NCBI RefSeq assembly: GCF_030389965.1
Contig: NZ_CP128399.1
Coordinates: 1,116,001 to 1,180,000 of the forward strand
Length of the DNA stretch: 64,000 bases
Direction of reading: 5' to 3'
Origin: Candidatus Chlorohelix allophototropha
GTDB taxonomy: Bacteria > Chloroflexota > Chloroflexia > Chloroheliales > Chloroheliaceae
Below the pieces are notes generated by a model. The model was not told the origin of the DNA. It did not search any database and was given only the letters and a program-made list of their open reading frames with translations. The translations under genes were made by a program, and so were the position numbers. Positions 8,093 through 17,244 of the stretch are shown one piece after another (position 1 is the first letter of the stretch; every line of letters begins with the position of its first letter).

Positions 8093-8448
8093 CTCATTCC
8101 TCATTTTTCGTTAGATAGATTCCTTAAACACAAATAGAAAGTACAAAATCATTAATTATATTCAATTCTGAATCGTGAAATATTAACGAGGAAAGTGCCT
8201 GTGTTTAAAATGCTTTTATAATATGTATGCTTTAACTTTAGAGAAAATGTGGTTAAATCCTAACTATTCCAACTATATTTAAGTTCAATTTTCAAATAAA
8301 AACATTGGGCATGTATAAAATTTAATAACCACTCTCTATTTTTTAACAGCAGTTTGTGATAAAATATCTTTAATCACGGGTATTCTCTTTCTAATTATTG
8401 CTCAAACTTGTTCTTACGCTTATCTAAGTCGATAAGGATTAACGATAG
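8093..8448. other. AT-rich intergenic region, no gene seen
   Basis: 356 nt of AT-rich DNA upstream of the histidine kinase. No reading frame with coding character, RNA gene or clear consensus promoter was recognised, though promoters for the kinase are expected here. Only a weak ribosome binding site (GATAAGGATT) is visible before the ATG at 8449. Confidence 0.6.
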
Positions 8449-10851
8449 ATGTCCATTGAGTCACCCAAGAAAAAAACAATTCAAAAGCTTGCATTATATG
8501 CGATACCTGAAAAAGCTTACCTCTATCGTTACGGGCTTGCTTTACTTCTGGTTATAATTGCTACACTCATCAAATTGGCTTTAGTGTATTCCACGGATAA
8601 CCCCAAAGACCCTAATGCCCCATTTTTAGTCTATTTCCCCGCGATAATAATTAGCGTTTGGTATTGCGGTATCAAACCCGGATTATTTACTATTGTTTTG
8701 AGCGCAATAGTTGGAGACTTTTTTTTCATAGCCCCGATTTATACTCTTAAGATATTTAATACTAATGGGTTACCCAATTTCTTAACTTTTCTCTTCGATT
8801 CATTGCTCATCAATATATTAATCCACAATTTGCACAAATATATCAACCGCTCTGATATAGTAATAAAGGAACTTAGAAAGGCTGAAGCCACTGTAAAAGC
8901 GCAAAGTGAACAATTACGAATAACTTTAGTGAGCATCGGAGACGGAGTTATTGCAACAGATACTAACGGCTACGTCACCCTTTTAAACCCAGAAGCACAA
9001 AGATTAACCGGTTGGAAAGAAGAAGAAGCAATAGGGCAGACTATATCTAGCATTTTCGAAATCATTAACGAACATAGCAAGAAGAAAGTTGAAAACCCGG
9101 TAGAGAAAGTATTGCTTGAAGGCAAAACGGTGGAGATGGCTAACCACACCATGCTAATTTCGAAAGAGGGTAAGCATACGCATATCGCAGATAGTGGTGC
9201 GCCAATTCTCGATGATTCAGACAATGTAACCGGCGTAGTTCTAGTTTTCCGCGATGTTACAGCGTCCCGCCAAGCAGAATGCGAACGCGAGCAAATGCTT
9301 GAACAGTTGCAAGCAGAACATATCTTCCTTGAAACTGTAATAGAACAATTACCAACCGGCGTTTTTATAACTGAAGTTCCATCCGGTAAAATATTGCGCT
9401 GGAATCCTGCGATGGAACATCACTGGCATTATGATGTTAACCTCCATAATGGAATGTTTGATTATCAAAACATACAAATCTTCCATAAAGATGGAAAGCA
9501 ATATTTGCCGGAAGAATGGCCGCTGGCACGCGCTATTTCGGGCAGAGTAATAATAAAAGATGAAATGATACGTTTCCAACCAGATCAGAAAACGTGGCGC
9601 ACCCTATTACTCAGTGCCGCGCCGATAAATAACAATCAAGGGGAAATAACCGCCATTGTCAACACCGTCAGAGATATAAGCGATTTATTATCTCTGGAAG
9701 AGCAACTACGGCAGACCCAGAAAATGGAAGCTATCGGAAGGTTAGCCGGTGGCGTAGCACACGATTTCAATAATATACTAACAATAATTCTATCATATAC
9801 AGAACTGTTAGAAATTGAACTTAAAGAGCAAGAGCAAGATATTGATATTATAACCGAGATACAAAAAGCCGCGAAAAAAGCCGCTTCGTTGACCAGTCAG
9901 CTATTATCATTTAGTCGCCGCCAAGTAATAAAAGCTGAAGTTCTCGATATAAACCCGGTTATTTCAAATATGAACAATATGCTCCAACGGATTATCGGTG
10001 AAGATATAGCGCTTGAATACGAGTTGCAACCTAACTTGGGTAAAGTGTTGGCAGATGCAGGGCAAATAGAACAAGTAATTCTGAATATGGCAGTAAACGC
10101 CCGTGATGCCATGCCCGGAGGAGGAACACTCAGGCTAAAAACCACCAATGTAACCCTAGATGAGGCTTATGCTGATGAACACTACGAAGTCAACCCGGGA
10201 GCATATGTCCTGATAGAAATCAGTGATACCGGAATAGGAATGGATCATGAAACCCAAAGCCATATCTTTGAACCGTTTTTCACTACCAAAGAATCGAGCA
10301 AGGGTACCGGATTAGGGCTTTCAATTGTTTATGGCATAGTACAGCAAAGCAACGGGCATATCTGGGTTTATAGTGAAAAAGGGGTAGGAACTGTATTTAA
10401 AATTTATCTGCCCTTGGTCGCGGAATCGGTAAAGCAAGCTGTGAGTTTAAAACCGATCGAGCGGAGCGATTCAAAAGGCTCTGAGACTATATTGCTGGTC
10501 GAAGATGAGCAACTTATCAGGAAACTTGCCAGCAAAGTTCTGAAAGAAAATGGCTATACGGTATTAGAAGCACAAAACGGCTTCGAAGCATTGGAAGTTT
10601 CCGAAAGTTTTTCTAATACAATACATTTATTAATAAGTGATATGGTAATGCCAAAAATGGGAGGGTGGAGTCTTTCGAGAGAATTGATGAAAAAATACTC
10701 CGATCTAAAAATTCTGCTTATGTCGGGATATTCCAGCGAATCAGTACCCAATCTGAATTTAGCCGAAGAGTTGAACTTCCTGCAAAAACCTTTTACCGCT
10801 ATTGAGTTTATCTCCAAAGTACGGATGGTACTAGATAACAAACTTAATTAA
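8449..10851 (+). CDS. Hybrid sensor histidine kinase (DUF4118-PAS-PAS-HisKA-HATPase-REC)
   Basis: 800 residues. Residues about 25-125 hold four hydrophobic segments with the DUF4118/KdpD-like pattern (FLVYFPAIIISVWYCGIKPG). A PAS domain (LRITLVSIGDGVIATD...LTGWKEEEAIGQ, ending VVLVFRDVTASRQ) and a second PAS-like domain follow. HisKA has the phospho-acceptor in GGVAHDFNN. HATPase_c has the N box (NMAVNARDAMPGGG), the G1 box (ISDTGIGM) and GTGLGLSIV. The C-terminal receiver (TILLVEDEQLIRKLA) has the acceptor Asp in LISDMVMPKMGG and the conserved Lys in FLQKPF. All catalytic residues appear intact. No response-regulator gene is adjacent, so phosphate probably passes from His to the internal REC and then to an unlinked Hpt protein. 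The signal is unknown. Confidence 0.95.
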   Translation: MSIESPKKKTIQKLALYAIPEKAYLYRYGLALLLVIIATLIKLALVYSTDNPKDPNAPFLVYFPAIIISVWYCGIKPGLFTIVLSAIVGDFFFIAPIYTLKIFNTNGLPNFLTFLFDSLLINILIHNLHKYINRSDIVIKELRKAEATVKAQSEQLRITLVSIGDGVIATDTNGYVTLLNPEAQRLTGWKEEEAIGQTISSIFEIINEHSKKKVENPVEKVLLEGKTVEMANHTMLISKEGKHTHIADSGAPILDDSDNVTGVVLVFRDVTASRQAECEREQMLEQLQAEHIFLETVIEQLPTGVFITEVPSGKILRWNPAMEHHWHYDVNLHNGMFDYQNIQIFHKDGKQYLPEEWPLARAISGRVIIKDEMIRFQPDQKTWRTLLLSAAPINNNQGEITAIVNTVRDISDLLSLEEQLRQTQKMEAIGRLAGGVAHDFNNILTIILSYTELLEIELKEQEQDIDIITEIQKAAKKAASLTSQLLSFSRRQVIKAEVLDINPVISNMNNMLQRIIGEDIALEYELQPNLGKVLADAGQIEQVILNMAVNARDAMPGGGTLRLKTTNVTLDEAYADEHYEVNPGAYVLIEISDTGIGMDHETQSHIFEPFFTTKESSKGTGLGLSIVYGIVQQSNGHIWVYSEKGVGTVFKIYLPLVAESVKQAVSLKPIERSDSKGSETILLVEDEQLIRKLASKVLKENGYTVLEAQNGFEALEVSESFSNTIHLLISDMVMPKMGGWSLSRELMKKYSDLKILLMSGYSSESVPNLNLAEELNFLQKPFTAIEFISKVRMVLDNKLN

Positions 10852-10886
10852 TGCGGTGACTGAGAATTAGATGGTTTTTTGCTTGG

Positions 10887-10916
10887 TTGAAGTAAAGTAG
10901 CTAAGTGTGCTATAAT
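10887..10916 (+). promoter_or_regulatory. Promoter of the tRNA cluster
   Basis: TTGAAG (10887-10892), an 18-nt spacer and a perfect TATAAT (10911-10916), 21 nt before the first tRNA. The three tRNA genes downstream are spaced by 9-50 nt and are probably one transcript. Confidence 0.65.
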
Positions 10917-10936
10917 CTGCAAGCACAAAAAGAGTT

Positions 10937-11022
10937 GGAGAGGTCGCATAGCTGGCCTAGTGCGCCCGTCTCGAAAACGGGTATGGTTAACACCATCGTG
11001 GGTTCGAATCCCACCCTCTCCG
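10937..11022 (+). tRNA. tRNA-Ser (anticodon CGA)
   Basis: Class II tRNA. The acceptor GGAGAGG pairs with CCTCTCC, the anticodon stem-loop is CCCGT-CTCGAAA-ACGGG, the long variable arm is GTATGGTTAACACCAT and the T loop is TTCGAAT. It decodes UCG. CCA is not encoded. Discriminator G, as expected for Ser. Confidence 0.93.
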
Positions 11023-11072
11023 CTTCCTCAGATGGCTGCGCAAAGTAGCCGCTATCTTAGCTATACAAACGG

Positions 11073-11157
11073 GGGGAGGTCGCATAGTGGCCGAGTGCGC
11101 TCGCTTGGAAAGCGAGTAGGGTTAACGCCCTCGAGGGTTCGAATCCCTCCCTCTCCG
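11073..11157 (+). tRNA. tRNA-Ser (anticodon GGA)
   Basis: Class II tRNA very similar in its 5' third to the preceding one. Acceptor GGGGAGG/CCTCTCC with one G-U pair, anticodon loop CTTGGAA (GGA, reading UCC/UCU), variable arm GTAGGGTTAACGCCCTC, T arm GAGGG-TTCGAAT-CCCTC. CCA is not encoded. Duplication and divergence from its neighbour is likely. Confidence 0.93.
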
Positions 11158-11163
11158 TTTTTT

Positions 11164-11239
<76 letters not shown>

Positions 11240-11341
11240 TCCTACCTCTTATACTTCTGTTTACTTTTCTCCTATCCTCAATTTTAAATAGTATAATTAG
11301 CCTGTTTGATACTCTATATTATGCTGGGAGGGATGCAAAGG

Positions 11342-12412
11342 ATGAATACAACTTCGGATGGAAACAAACCCAATCTAGTTCTTAAGCCATTGGCAAAACT
11401 ACGGACAGGGATAAACCAAAGAAACGGCACTACCCCTAAGCATCGCTCAGGATTGGATATAGAAAATCGAAAACCTCGTGTGGAAATATGCGAGGAAGAA
11501 GGCTTGCCGGTACGCTGGATTAACATAGAACGTGCCGAATCGGTTGAGATAGATTGGCTGCATCGCAGCTTTGAATTTAATCCTCTCCATCTCGATGACG
11601 TAACCAGCTATATGCAACGTCCAAAGCTAGACGATTTCGATGATACCGATTACTTATTTCTGGTGTTGCATTTCCCGGTTTACAATAAATCCGAAAAAGT
11701 CAGCGTAGCAGAAGAAGTTGATATTTTTCTAGGCTCTGATTACATCATCACAGTCCACGATGGTAAGCTAAATCCGCTTAACCGTTTATTTGAACAATGC
11801 AAAAATAATCCCGGCAAACGACACGGTATGCTTAACCGCTCACCCGCTTATACTATGTACAAGATTCTGGATATATTGGTAGAATATATCTTTCCAATTC
11901 TTAATAAATTATCGCAAAATCTGGACGATGTTGATAGCAAGATATTTCAAGCAAGTTCGCAGTCAACCATCTACCAGATTTCGACTGTACGACGAGATAT
12001 TCTGGCAGTACGGCGTATATTAAAGCCTCAAATCTCAGTGTTGAGCAGCCTTGAGCGACGCAAACGAATAGTGGAAGTGGGTGAGGACGACCTTGAACCA
12101 CTCTACGCCGACATTACCGACCATATAAATAAGGTTTGGGACACGCTGGAAGAATTCCGAGAAGTAATAGAAAGCCTTTGCAGCACCTATGATTCACTCA
12201 ATACCCATCGCTTGAACATGGTTATCAAAACACTCACTATAATTTCGGTAATTATGCTCCCGTTGACGGTGATTACAGGCTTCTGGGGTATGAATGTAAA
12301 AGTGCCGTTCCAGGAAGAGGGTTTTGAATATGCTTTTCTGATAATTCTGGGACTGATGTTTTTTTCAGTAGCCTCTATGCTAGCAATTTTCAAGTGGCGC
12401 AAGTGGCTCTGA
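11342..12412 (+). CDS. CorA-family divalent metal (Mg2+) transporter
   Basis: 356 residues from the ATG at 11342. GGGAGGG at 11326-11332 is well placed for this start, whereas the in-frame ATG at 11333 sits on top of it. The long N-terminal cytoplasmic funnel includes the typical [20 protein letters not shown] segment and the stalk-helix region ([19 protein letters not shown]). Two C-terminal TM helices follow ([19 protein letters not shown], then [18 protein letters not shown]). The pore signature GMN sits in FWGMN at the end of TM1, and the protein closes with KWRKWL. It forms a pentameric channel for Mg2+ or a related cation. A DUF4032-like gene starts 19 nt downstream and is probably co-transcribed. 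Confidence 0.95.
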
Positions 12413-12431
12413 ACCGAAAGGAGTAGTAAAA

Positions 12432-13235
12432 ATGCCCGGAGATATATCGGCAGATGAAGTTTATGCGGACCGAGAATTATTGAACCGGCTAGGCTACGGA
12501 ATTTTCGATGTGCAATGGGGTAAAAACGGAGTTGGCTTCGAAAATGTGCGCGACTTCTCGTATGTGGTCAGGGAGCATGAAGACCCGAAGTTATACCGCC
12601 GCAAGATTTTCGAACTGGTAGGCAAATATTACCCAAACAATCTGGCAAAGGCTGTCTGGGATAAATTTATAGATCATAAATGGGTGTTGAGCGAGCAACG
12701 CGGCGAAGAAGTCAGCCTCAAGCTCGCTGCTGAGGATTGGATAGAAAATCACAGCCACGAATTCCTCAAAGAGTGGACTTTCAAACAACCCGAAGTACCA
12801 TACCGCATCCGCAGCACCAGCGAACCACGCAAAGATTTTCTGAGTATAGTAACAGGGATGATGTTTCCTAACCTCCAAGATTTGTTGAATGTGGGTTTTA
12901 GCGTAACCGATATTATATGGGCACGCTTACAAGAGATAAAGCCCATCCGCAAATCGCCCCAAAAGCAGGAAGAAGCAAAAACTGCGCAAGGTGAGGGTTA
13001 CTACGTAGTCCAGAAAATAAACCCCAGTGAGTTTAATTATATCCGCTTGGTAGCAAATCTGACCGGACATGTTATTCAAACGCAAGAAGAAGCGGAGAAG
13101 CGCTGGAACGAGATACTAGAACACAAGTGGTATATGAGCGAACGCGAAGGTAACGATGTAGGGCTGCGAACTGCCGCGCTTGATTATTACCGCAGAATCA
13201 ACCTGTTAGCCGAAACTGAACGAGGCATGGATTAA
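12432..13235 (+). CDS. DUF4032-like protein with a duplicated helical module
   Basis: 267 residues with a strong ribosome binding site (GAAAGGAG) 9 nt before the ATG. Two related segments are visible: WDKFIDHKWVLSEQRGEEVS (about 76-95) and WNEILEHKWYMSEREGNDVG (about 224-243). Each is followed by a short helix of the AxxDW/AxxDY type. This hKW.(L/M)SE..G..V motif resembles the C-terminal block of DUF4032 proteins (LEHRWYLSE..GRDVG), but the kinase-like N-terminal part of that family is missing, so only the module is shared. No signal peptide or TM. It sits directly behind corA, suggesting a cytoplasmic partner or regulator of transport; that is inference. Confidence 0.8.
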   Translation: MPGDISADEVYADRELLNRLGYGIFDVQWGKNGVGFENVRDFSYVVREHEDPKLYRRKIFELVGKYYPNNLAKAVWDKFIDHKWVLSEQRGEEVSLKLAAEDWIENHSHEFLKEWTFKQPEVPYRIRSTSEPRKDFLSIVTGMMFPNLQDLLNVGFSVTDIIWARLQEIKPIRKSPQKQEEAKTAQGEGYYVVQKINPSEFNYIRLVANLTGHVIQTQEEAEKRWNEILEHKWYMSEREGNDVGLRTAALDYYRRINLLAETERGMD

Positions 13236-13242
13236 TAAAAAA

Positions 13243-13274
13243 ACAAGGGATGAATATCCCTTGTCAGAATTTTT
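13243..13274 (+). terminator. Terminator after the corA operon
   Basis: ACAAGGGAT (13243-13251), GAAT loop, ATCCCTTGT (13256-13264), then CAGAATTTTT. The A-tract on the 5' side makes it usable on the minus strand too, where a convergent gene ends at 13388. Confidence 0.75.
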
Positions 13275-13349
13275 ACATAGGTATAACTTAAGATAAAAAC
13301 GCACCCACAACAAAAACTGTACTTTGGAAGCGTCATAACTTAAAGACCG

Positions 13350-13372
13350 GCAAGGAGTTTTAACCCCCTTGC
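13350..13372 (-). terminator. Terminator-like hairpin of the minus-strand small gene
   Basis: GCAAGG (13350-13355) and CCTTGC (13367-13372), with inner GTT/AAC pairs, 16 nt beyond the end of the 113-codon minus-strand gene. The tail is T-poor, so it is moderate. Confidence 0.45.
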
Positions 13373-13387
13373 GCAAACCTATAGAAT

Positions 13388-13729
13388 TTACTTCTTGCCT
13401 AAAAGACCGATCTGCTGCGCTTCAGGTTGAGAGGTGCTACTAGGCTGGTCAATCTGATCTGAAAATATTCGGCTTCTCACCAAGAAGTTAGCAGCAATCT
13501 GCCAAACAATCAGTACCAGAAAGAAGATAAGCACGCCCAACAAAGACATATCGGGCGGAATATCGGTTGGAGCAAGCTTCTGCGGATTAGAACCCGCAGG
13601 AGGCACTAGTGTTGGTGTTGGTGTTTGCGCCAGCACAGTACCAGCGAAAATAAACATGCTCAACATTACCAATGAGATGGCGGTGGTGAGCTTCACCCAA
13701 GATTTTTTCACAAATTTAACGGGCTGCAT
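13388..13729 (-). CDS. Small secreted/anchored protein, one C-terminal TM
   Basis: 113 residues. The cationic N-terminus (KFVKKSWVKL) plus hydrophobic core ending FAGTVLAQTPTP is a good Sec signal peptide with cleavage after VLA. A short Pro/Thr-rich linker and one TM helix (LLGVLIFFLVLIVWQIAANFLV) follow, then a short polar tail. It would be a single-span envelope protein with a small outer domain. No family is recognised. It lies alone between convergent units; a terminator hairpin follows at 13350-13372. Confidence 0.72.
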   Translation of the reverse strand: MQPVKFVKKSWVKLTTAISLVMLSMFIFAGTVLAQTPTPTLVPPAGSNPQKLAPTDIPPDMSLLGVLIFFLVLIVWQIAANFLVRSRIFSDQIDQPSSTSQPEAQQIGLLGKK

Positions 13730-13917
13730 AGGGCTTCCCTCGCTACAATTGCCACGATTTTGAAAATGAGCAAAATTAGAAAATGGTCAATACCTAGCAG
13801 TATCTTAGCTCTTTTGAGGCATACTTGTCGGTAACTAATGCTACAATCAGTTTTTACGTGCAAGAGGTGAATCAAAGAAGATTTGAATCCCGCTAGTACA
13901 GCCCTACCCTAATTTAT

Positions 13918-15474
13918 CTATCCGCCATTTTCTGCTAACGCTTCCACTAAAGTTGCAGCACGTCCTATTCGAGCCTCGTTTCGAGCTTTTTTGGACTCCA
14001 GCAAGGCTATATTCGCTATTTCGAATAATTCCCGGTGGTTGGCGGCATCCTGTGGAAAATAAGCTGCGCCTAAGCTAACGGTAACATATAGCTTGTCATT
14101 GTTCGCCAAAATAATAGGGGTATCGCAGATTGCCTTCCTGATTTTCTCCGACACCAGTTCCAAACCCTTGTAAGAAGTACCGGGCAATAACACCGCAAAT
14201 TCATCGCCACCATAGCGGGAAACAATATCGGTGCGCCGAACATTTCGCGTTATTATTTCCGCGATATGTTTGAGAGCGGTACTGCCAATCAGATAATTGT
14301 ACTGAGAGTTTATAGTTTTAAGCATATCCATATCTATAATCAGCAAACCGAGCGAATAATTTAGGCGGTGCGCTTTATCCAGTTGCATCGGTAGCTCACG
14401 CTCAAAATAATTATGGTTGTAGGTTCCCACTCTTTCGTCAAAATCCGCCATACGCTTTTTCTCTTCGTAAAGACGGCAATTGAGCATAGCAGGTGTAAAT
14501 AGCGCTGCCATTTTCTCTATCAATAACAAGGGCACTGTATCAGGGCGGTAGGTATTGGGTTCACGATATGAGAGGGCAAGCACCCCATGTAACTTATTGC
14601 GATGTATAAGGGGGAGTAATAATAAGGAACTGCCGCGAGGAATATAGGGTAATTCGCCGGGTTGTGCTGGATTGATTAGCGAAGTGCGTTCGCGAATAAC
14701 AATTTCTATGAGACTACCCTCTATTTTATATTCCTGGCGCGACCGACGGCGTGGTTTATTCTCAGAATTGCTGGAAGTGTATGCCAGTGTATAATAGAAG
14801 TGATCTAGTAGGAGAAAAAGTGCCGCATGGCTGATGCTTATTATGTTTTCTAGCTTAGTTAGCATGTATTGCAAAAGTTCTTGCAAATCTAGGCTATCCG
14901 TTATTTCTGCTGCAATTTGATTCAAGTAGGCGGTTTCGGCAGCATCGTATTGCAGCGATTCCATACGGGTGGTATTCTCCAACCCAATAGCAATTGTGCT
15001 TCCTAACGCTCCGAATAGCCTTAACTCAATTTCCTCAAGTGGTTCAAGGCTACCACCTAGCAACAGCCCATATTGTCGGTTAGAAGCGATCACGGGCATA
15101 CAATAGAGCCATTTCACCCCAATTTCAGGTTTGAGCGCAGATGGCACAGTAACCTGAACAGGTAGGGTTTGAGGCACAGACGACAACCTTGTACCGTCCA
15201 GATGCGATTTCAGTAAATGGTTTAGTTCACCACGTAACCAATCTAACCGCACGCTGGTGATATTCTTACCGACAGTAAGAGCATATAGCTCAGTGGAATG
15301 TCCCGGTTCTACTCGCAAAAAGGCGCTGAAGGTCAGATTATTCAGCAATTCAGTTAGTGAGGATGGAGCGAGATTAAAAATCACTCCAGAGGAAACAGCA
15401 CGTAAAATCACTCCATTTAGAGTTATTAGTTTGTTGAACTGAGTATCGGTTAGGCTTATTAAACTTTCTTCCAC
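13918..15474 (-). CDS. GAF-GGDEF diguanylate cyclase
   Basis: 518 residues, soluble. The N-terminal 320 residues contain two GAF-like sensor regions (the second around TDSLDLQELLQYMLTKLENI to MAALFTPAMLN). The C-terminal GGDEF domain starts near NHNYFERELPMQLDKA. The signature YGGDEFAVLLPG is intact, and an RxxD inhibitory site (RRTD) lies five residues before it, so c-di-GMP product inhibition is likely. The magnesium/substrate segment (IDMDMLKTINSQY) keeps the Asp, Lys and Asn, but the usual GH..GD is replaced by YLIGS, which may lower activity. It makes c-di-GMP in response to a cytoplasmic ligand or redox cue. Single gene, no partner nearby. Confidence 0.92.
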   Translation of the reverse strand: MEESLISLTDTQFNKLITLNGVILRAVSSGVIFNLAPSSLTELLNNLTFSAFLRVEPGHSTELYALTVGKNITSVRLDWLRGELNHLLKSHLDGTRLSSVPQTLPVQVTVPSALKPEIGVKWLYCMPVIASNRQYGLLLGGSLEPLEEIELRLFGALGSTIAIGLENTTRMESLQYDAAETAYLNQIAAEITDSLDLQELLQYMLTKLENIISISHAALFLLLDHFYYTLAYTSSNSENKPRRRSRQEYKIEGSLIEIVIRERTSLINPAQPGELPYIPRGSSLLLLPLIHRNKLHGVLALSYREPNTYRPDTVPLLLIEKMAALFTPAMLNCRLYEEKKRMADFDERVGTYNHNYFERELPMQLDKAHRLNYSLGLLIIDMDMLKTINSQYNYLIGSTALKHIAEIITRNVRRTDIVSRYGGDEFAVLLPGTSYKGLELVSEKIRKAICDTPIILANNDKLYVTVSLGAAYFPQDAANHRELFEIANIALLESKKARNEARIGRAATLVEALAENGG

Positions 15475-15703
15475 AACTTTTGACCCTATTAGTTACTGCT
15501 TCTTAACAACTCTCGTGTGCCAGTCTCTCCCTTTACTCTTCCTTTTAGAATGTGGCAAATGGCACAATCTTTTTAATATCTTATATAACGTTCATGCTAA
15601 TAATTTAATACGCTAAACGTATAAGAAATAAGTAATAGGCAAATTGCTACCAAAAGGACTATTACTGATTTAGGAGATTCTGGCTATGTGATATAATGCC
15701 GCT

Positions 15704-16903
15704 ATGAACACACCCAATTATCCAAAATTGAAATTGAAACCAGGACGCGATTGGACAGCACGACGCGGACATCCGTGGGTCTTTTCCGGCGCATTGCAAA
15801 CACCAGTGCCGCCCCATAAAGCTGGTACTGTGGTTGATTTGGAAGACGCAGGAGGCGAGTTTGTAGCGCGAGGCTACTACAACTCTGGCACCGATATTGC
15901 GGTACGCATTCTTACCGCTAATCCTAACATGCCAGCCAACACGCATTTCTTCGCTACACGGCTTGCAGAGGCTTATAATTTAAGAAAGATGCACCTTGAC
16001 CTTGAAACCACTACTGCGTTCCGTCTGGTTAATGCAGAGGGAGATTTTATACCCGGTTTAATTGCCGATTATTATGCGGGTGTGGTAGTTATTCAATCAC
16101 ATACCGCAGGTATAGATCAGCTGCTTGACTATATTATAGAGGGAATCAGGCAAGTTTTGCAACCTGATGCTTTGCTTGTCAGAAACGATGTGCAGGTACG
16201 TACTCGCGAAGGCTTAAAACGAGAAGAGCCTCGATTGATTTTCGGGGAAATACCAAAAGAATTGGTTATCACAGAAAATAGTTTAAAATTTGTGATAAAC
16301 CCATGGACTGGGCAAAAAACCGGCTTTTACGCCGACCAACGCGATAAACGCCTCGCATTGCTGCGTTACTCCAATGGTGATAGCTTGCTAAATTGTTTCA
16401 GCTATTCGGGCGGCTTTTCGGTATATGCCGCCAGTGCAAATCCGAAACTGAAAACTACTAACTTGGATCAATCTGCGGCAGCGCTGGCATTGGCACGCCG
16501 CAATTTTAGCATTAACGAGTTAGATGCGGACAAGCATGAATTTGTGGTAGCCGACTCATTTGAATATTTGCAAAGTTGCACTGAACGTTATGATACAGTG
16601 ATACTTGATCCACCAGCCTTTGCTAAAAGCCACCGTGAAAAAGAAAAGGCGTTGCAGGGATATGTGCGGTTGAACACTTTAGGTTTGCCGTTGATTAAGC
16701 CCGGTGGCATTCTGTTAACATGTTCCTGCTCTGGTAGTATCAGTATGGAAGACTTTAGCGGGACAATTGCTCAGGCTGCCGCACAAACACACCGCCGAGT
16801 GCAAATTCTGGAAAGTTTTGAGAATGGGTTAGATCACCCGGTAAATATTTTTACGCCTGAAAGCCGTTACCTGAAAGCGTTGTTTTGCCGAGTACTCGAT
16901 TAA
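15704..16903 (+). CDS. rlmI: 23S rRNA m5C methyltransferase, RlmI family
   Basis: 399 residues. The N-terminal PUA-like domain (KLKLKPGRDWTARRGHPWVFSGAL) is followed by an EEHEY-like central part and a Rossmann methyltransferase. SAM-binding FSYSGGFSVYA, the acidic NLDQSAAAL, the DPPAFAK motif and CSCSGS are all present. The family methylates C1962 of 23S rRNA with SAM (E. coli numbering). The start at 15704 gives normal family length. Two small genes follow, 27 and 11 nt apart, in the same direction. Other class-I rRNA MTases of the same COG are possible, but the DPPAF and CSCS combination fits RlmI best. Confidence 0.92.
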   Translation: MNTPNYPKLKLKPGRDWTARRGHPWVFSGALQTPVPPHKAGTVVDLEDAGGEFVARGYYNSGTDIAVRILTANPNMPANTHFFATRLAEAYNLRKMHLDLETTTAFRLVNAEGDFIPGLIADYYAGVVVIQSHTAGIDQLLDYIIEGIRQVLQPDALLVRNDVQVRTREGLKREEPRLIFGEIPKELVITENSLKFVINPWTGQKTGFYADQRDKRLALLRYSNGDSLLNCFSYSGGFSVYAASANPKLKTTNLDQSAAALALARRNFSINELDADKHEFVVADSFEYLQSCTERYDTVILDPPAFAKSHREKEKALQGYVRLNTLGLPLIKPGGILLTCSCSGSISMEDFSGTIAQAAAQTHRRVQILESFENGLDHPVNIFTPESRYLKALFCRVLD

Positions 16904-16930
16904 TCTAGATAATGATTGGAGAATAATTAA

Positions 16931-17233
16931 ATGATAGTAGTTCAAAATCGTATCACATGTCCGGTTGAAGTTAGCGGACGAGTGGAGCAGGGCTTTGCCC
17001 ATTCTACAGAAGGTATGAAAAGCAATAAGGGTTTTGTCAGTTTTAACTTGCTGAAATTGGAAAACGAAGTTGAAGCGGGCAAAGTGCTTTACGTGGCGAT
17101 GACTTTCTGGGAAGATCGCGAAAGTTTTCAGACATGGCGCGAGGGCGATTCCTTTGCAAAAGCTCATAGTAGTCGGGCTTCTGGCGAAAAAAGCCCATTG
17201 CAATCTACCGTTGAGGTATTCGAGGTAGTTTAG
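16931..17233 (+). CDS. IsdG/HmoA-like heme-degrading monooxygenase (ABM domain)
   Basis: 100 residues, a single ferredoxin-like ABM domain. Asn6 (VVQN), Trp69 (FQTWR) and His79 (FAKAH) reproduce the spacing of the Asn-Trp-His triad of IsdG-type heme oxygenases. Those enzymes open heme and release iron in the cytoplasm, working as dimers. The start has TTGGAGAAT about 9 nt upstream. It lies between rlmI and a SixA-like phosphatase. A general ABM enzyme acting on another aromatic substrate is the alternative. In a bacteriochlorophyll-making cell heme turnover would be relevant, but that link is inference. Confidence 0.85.
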   Translation: MIVVQNRITCPVEVSGRVEQGFAHSTEGMKSNKGFVSFNLLKLENEVEAGKVLYVAMTFWEDRESFQTWREGDSFAKAHSSRASGEKSPLQSTVEVFEVV

Positions 17234-17244
17234 GTCACAAGAGA

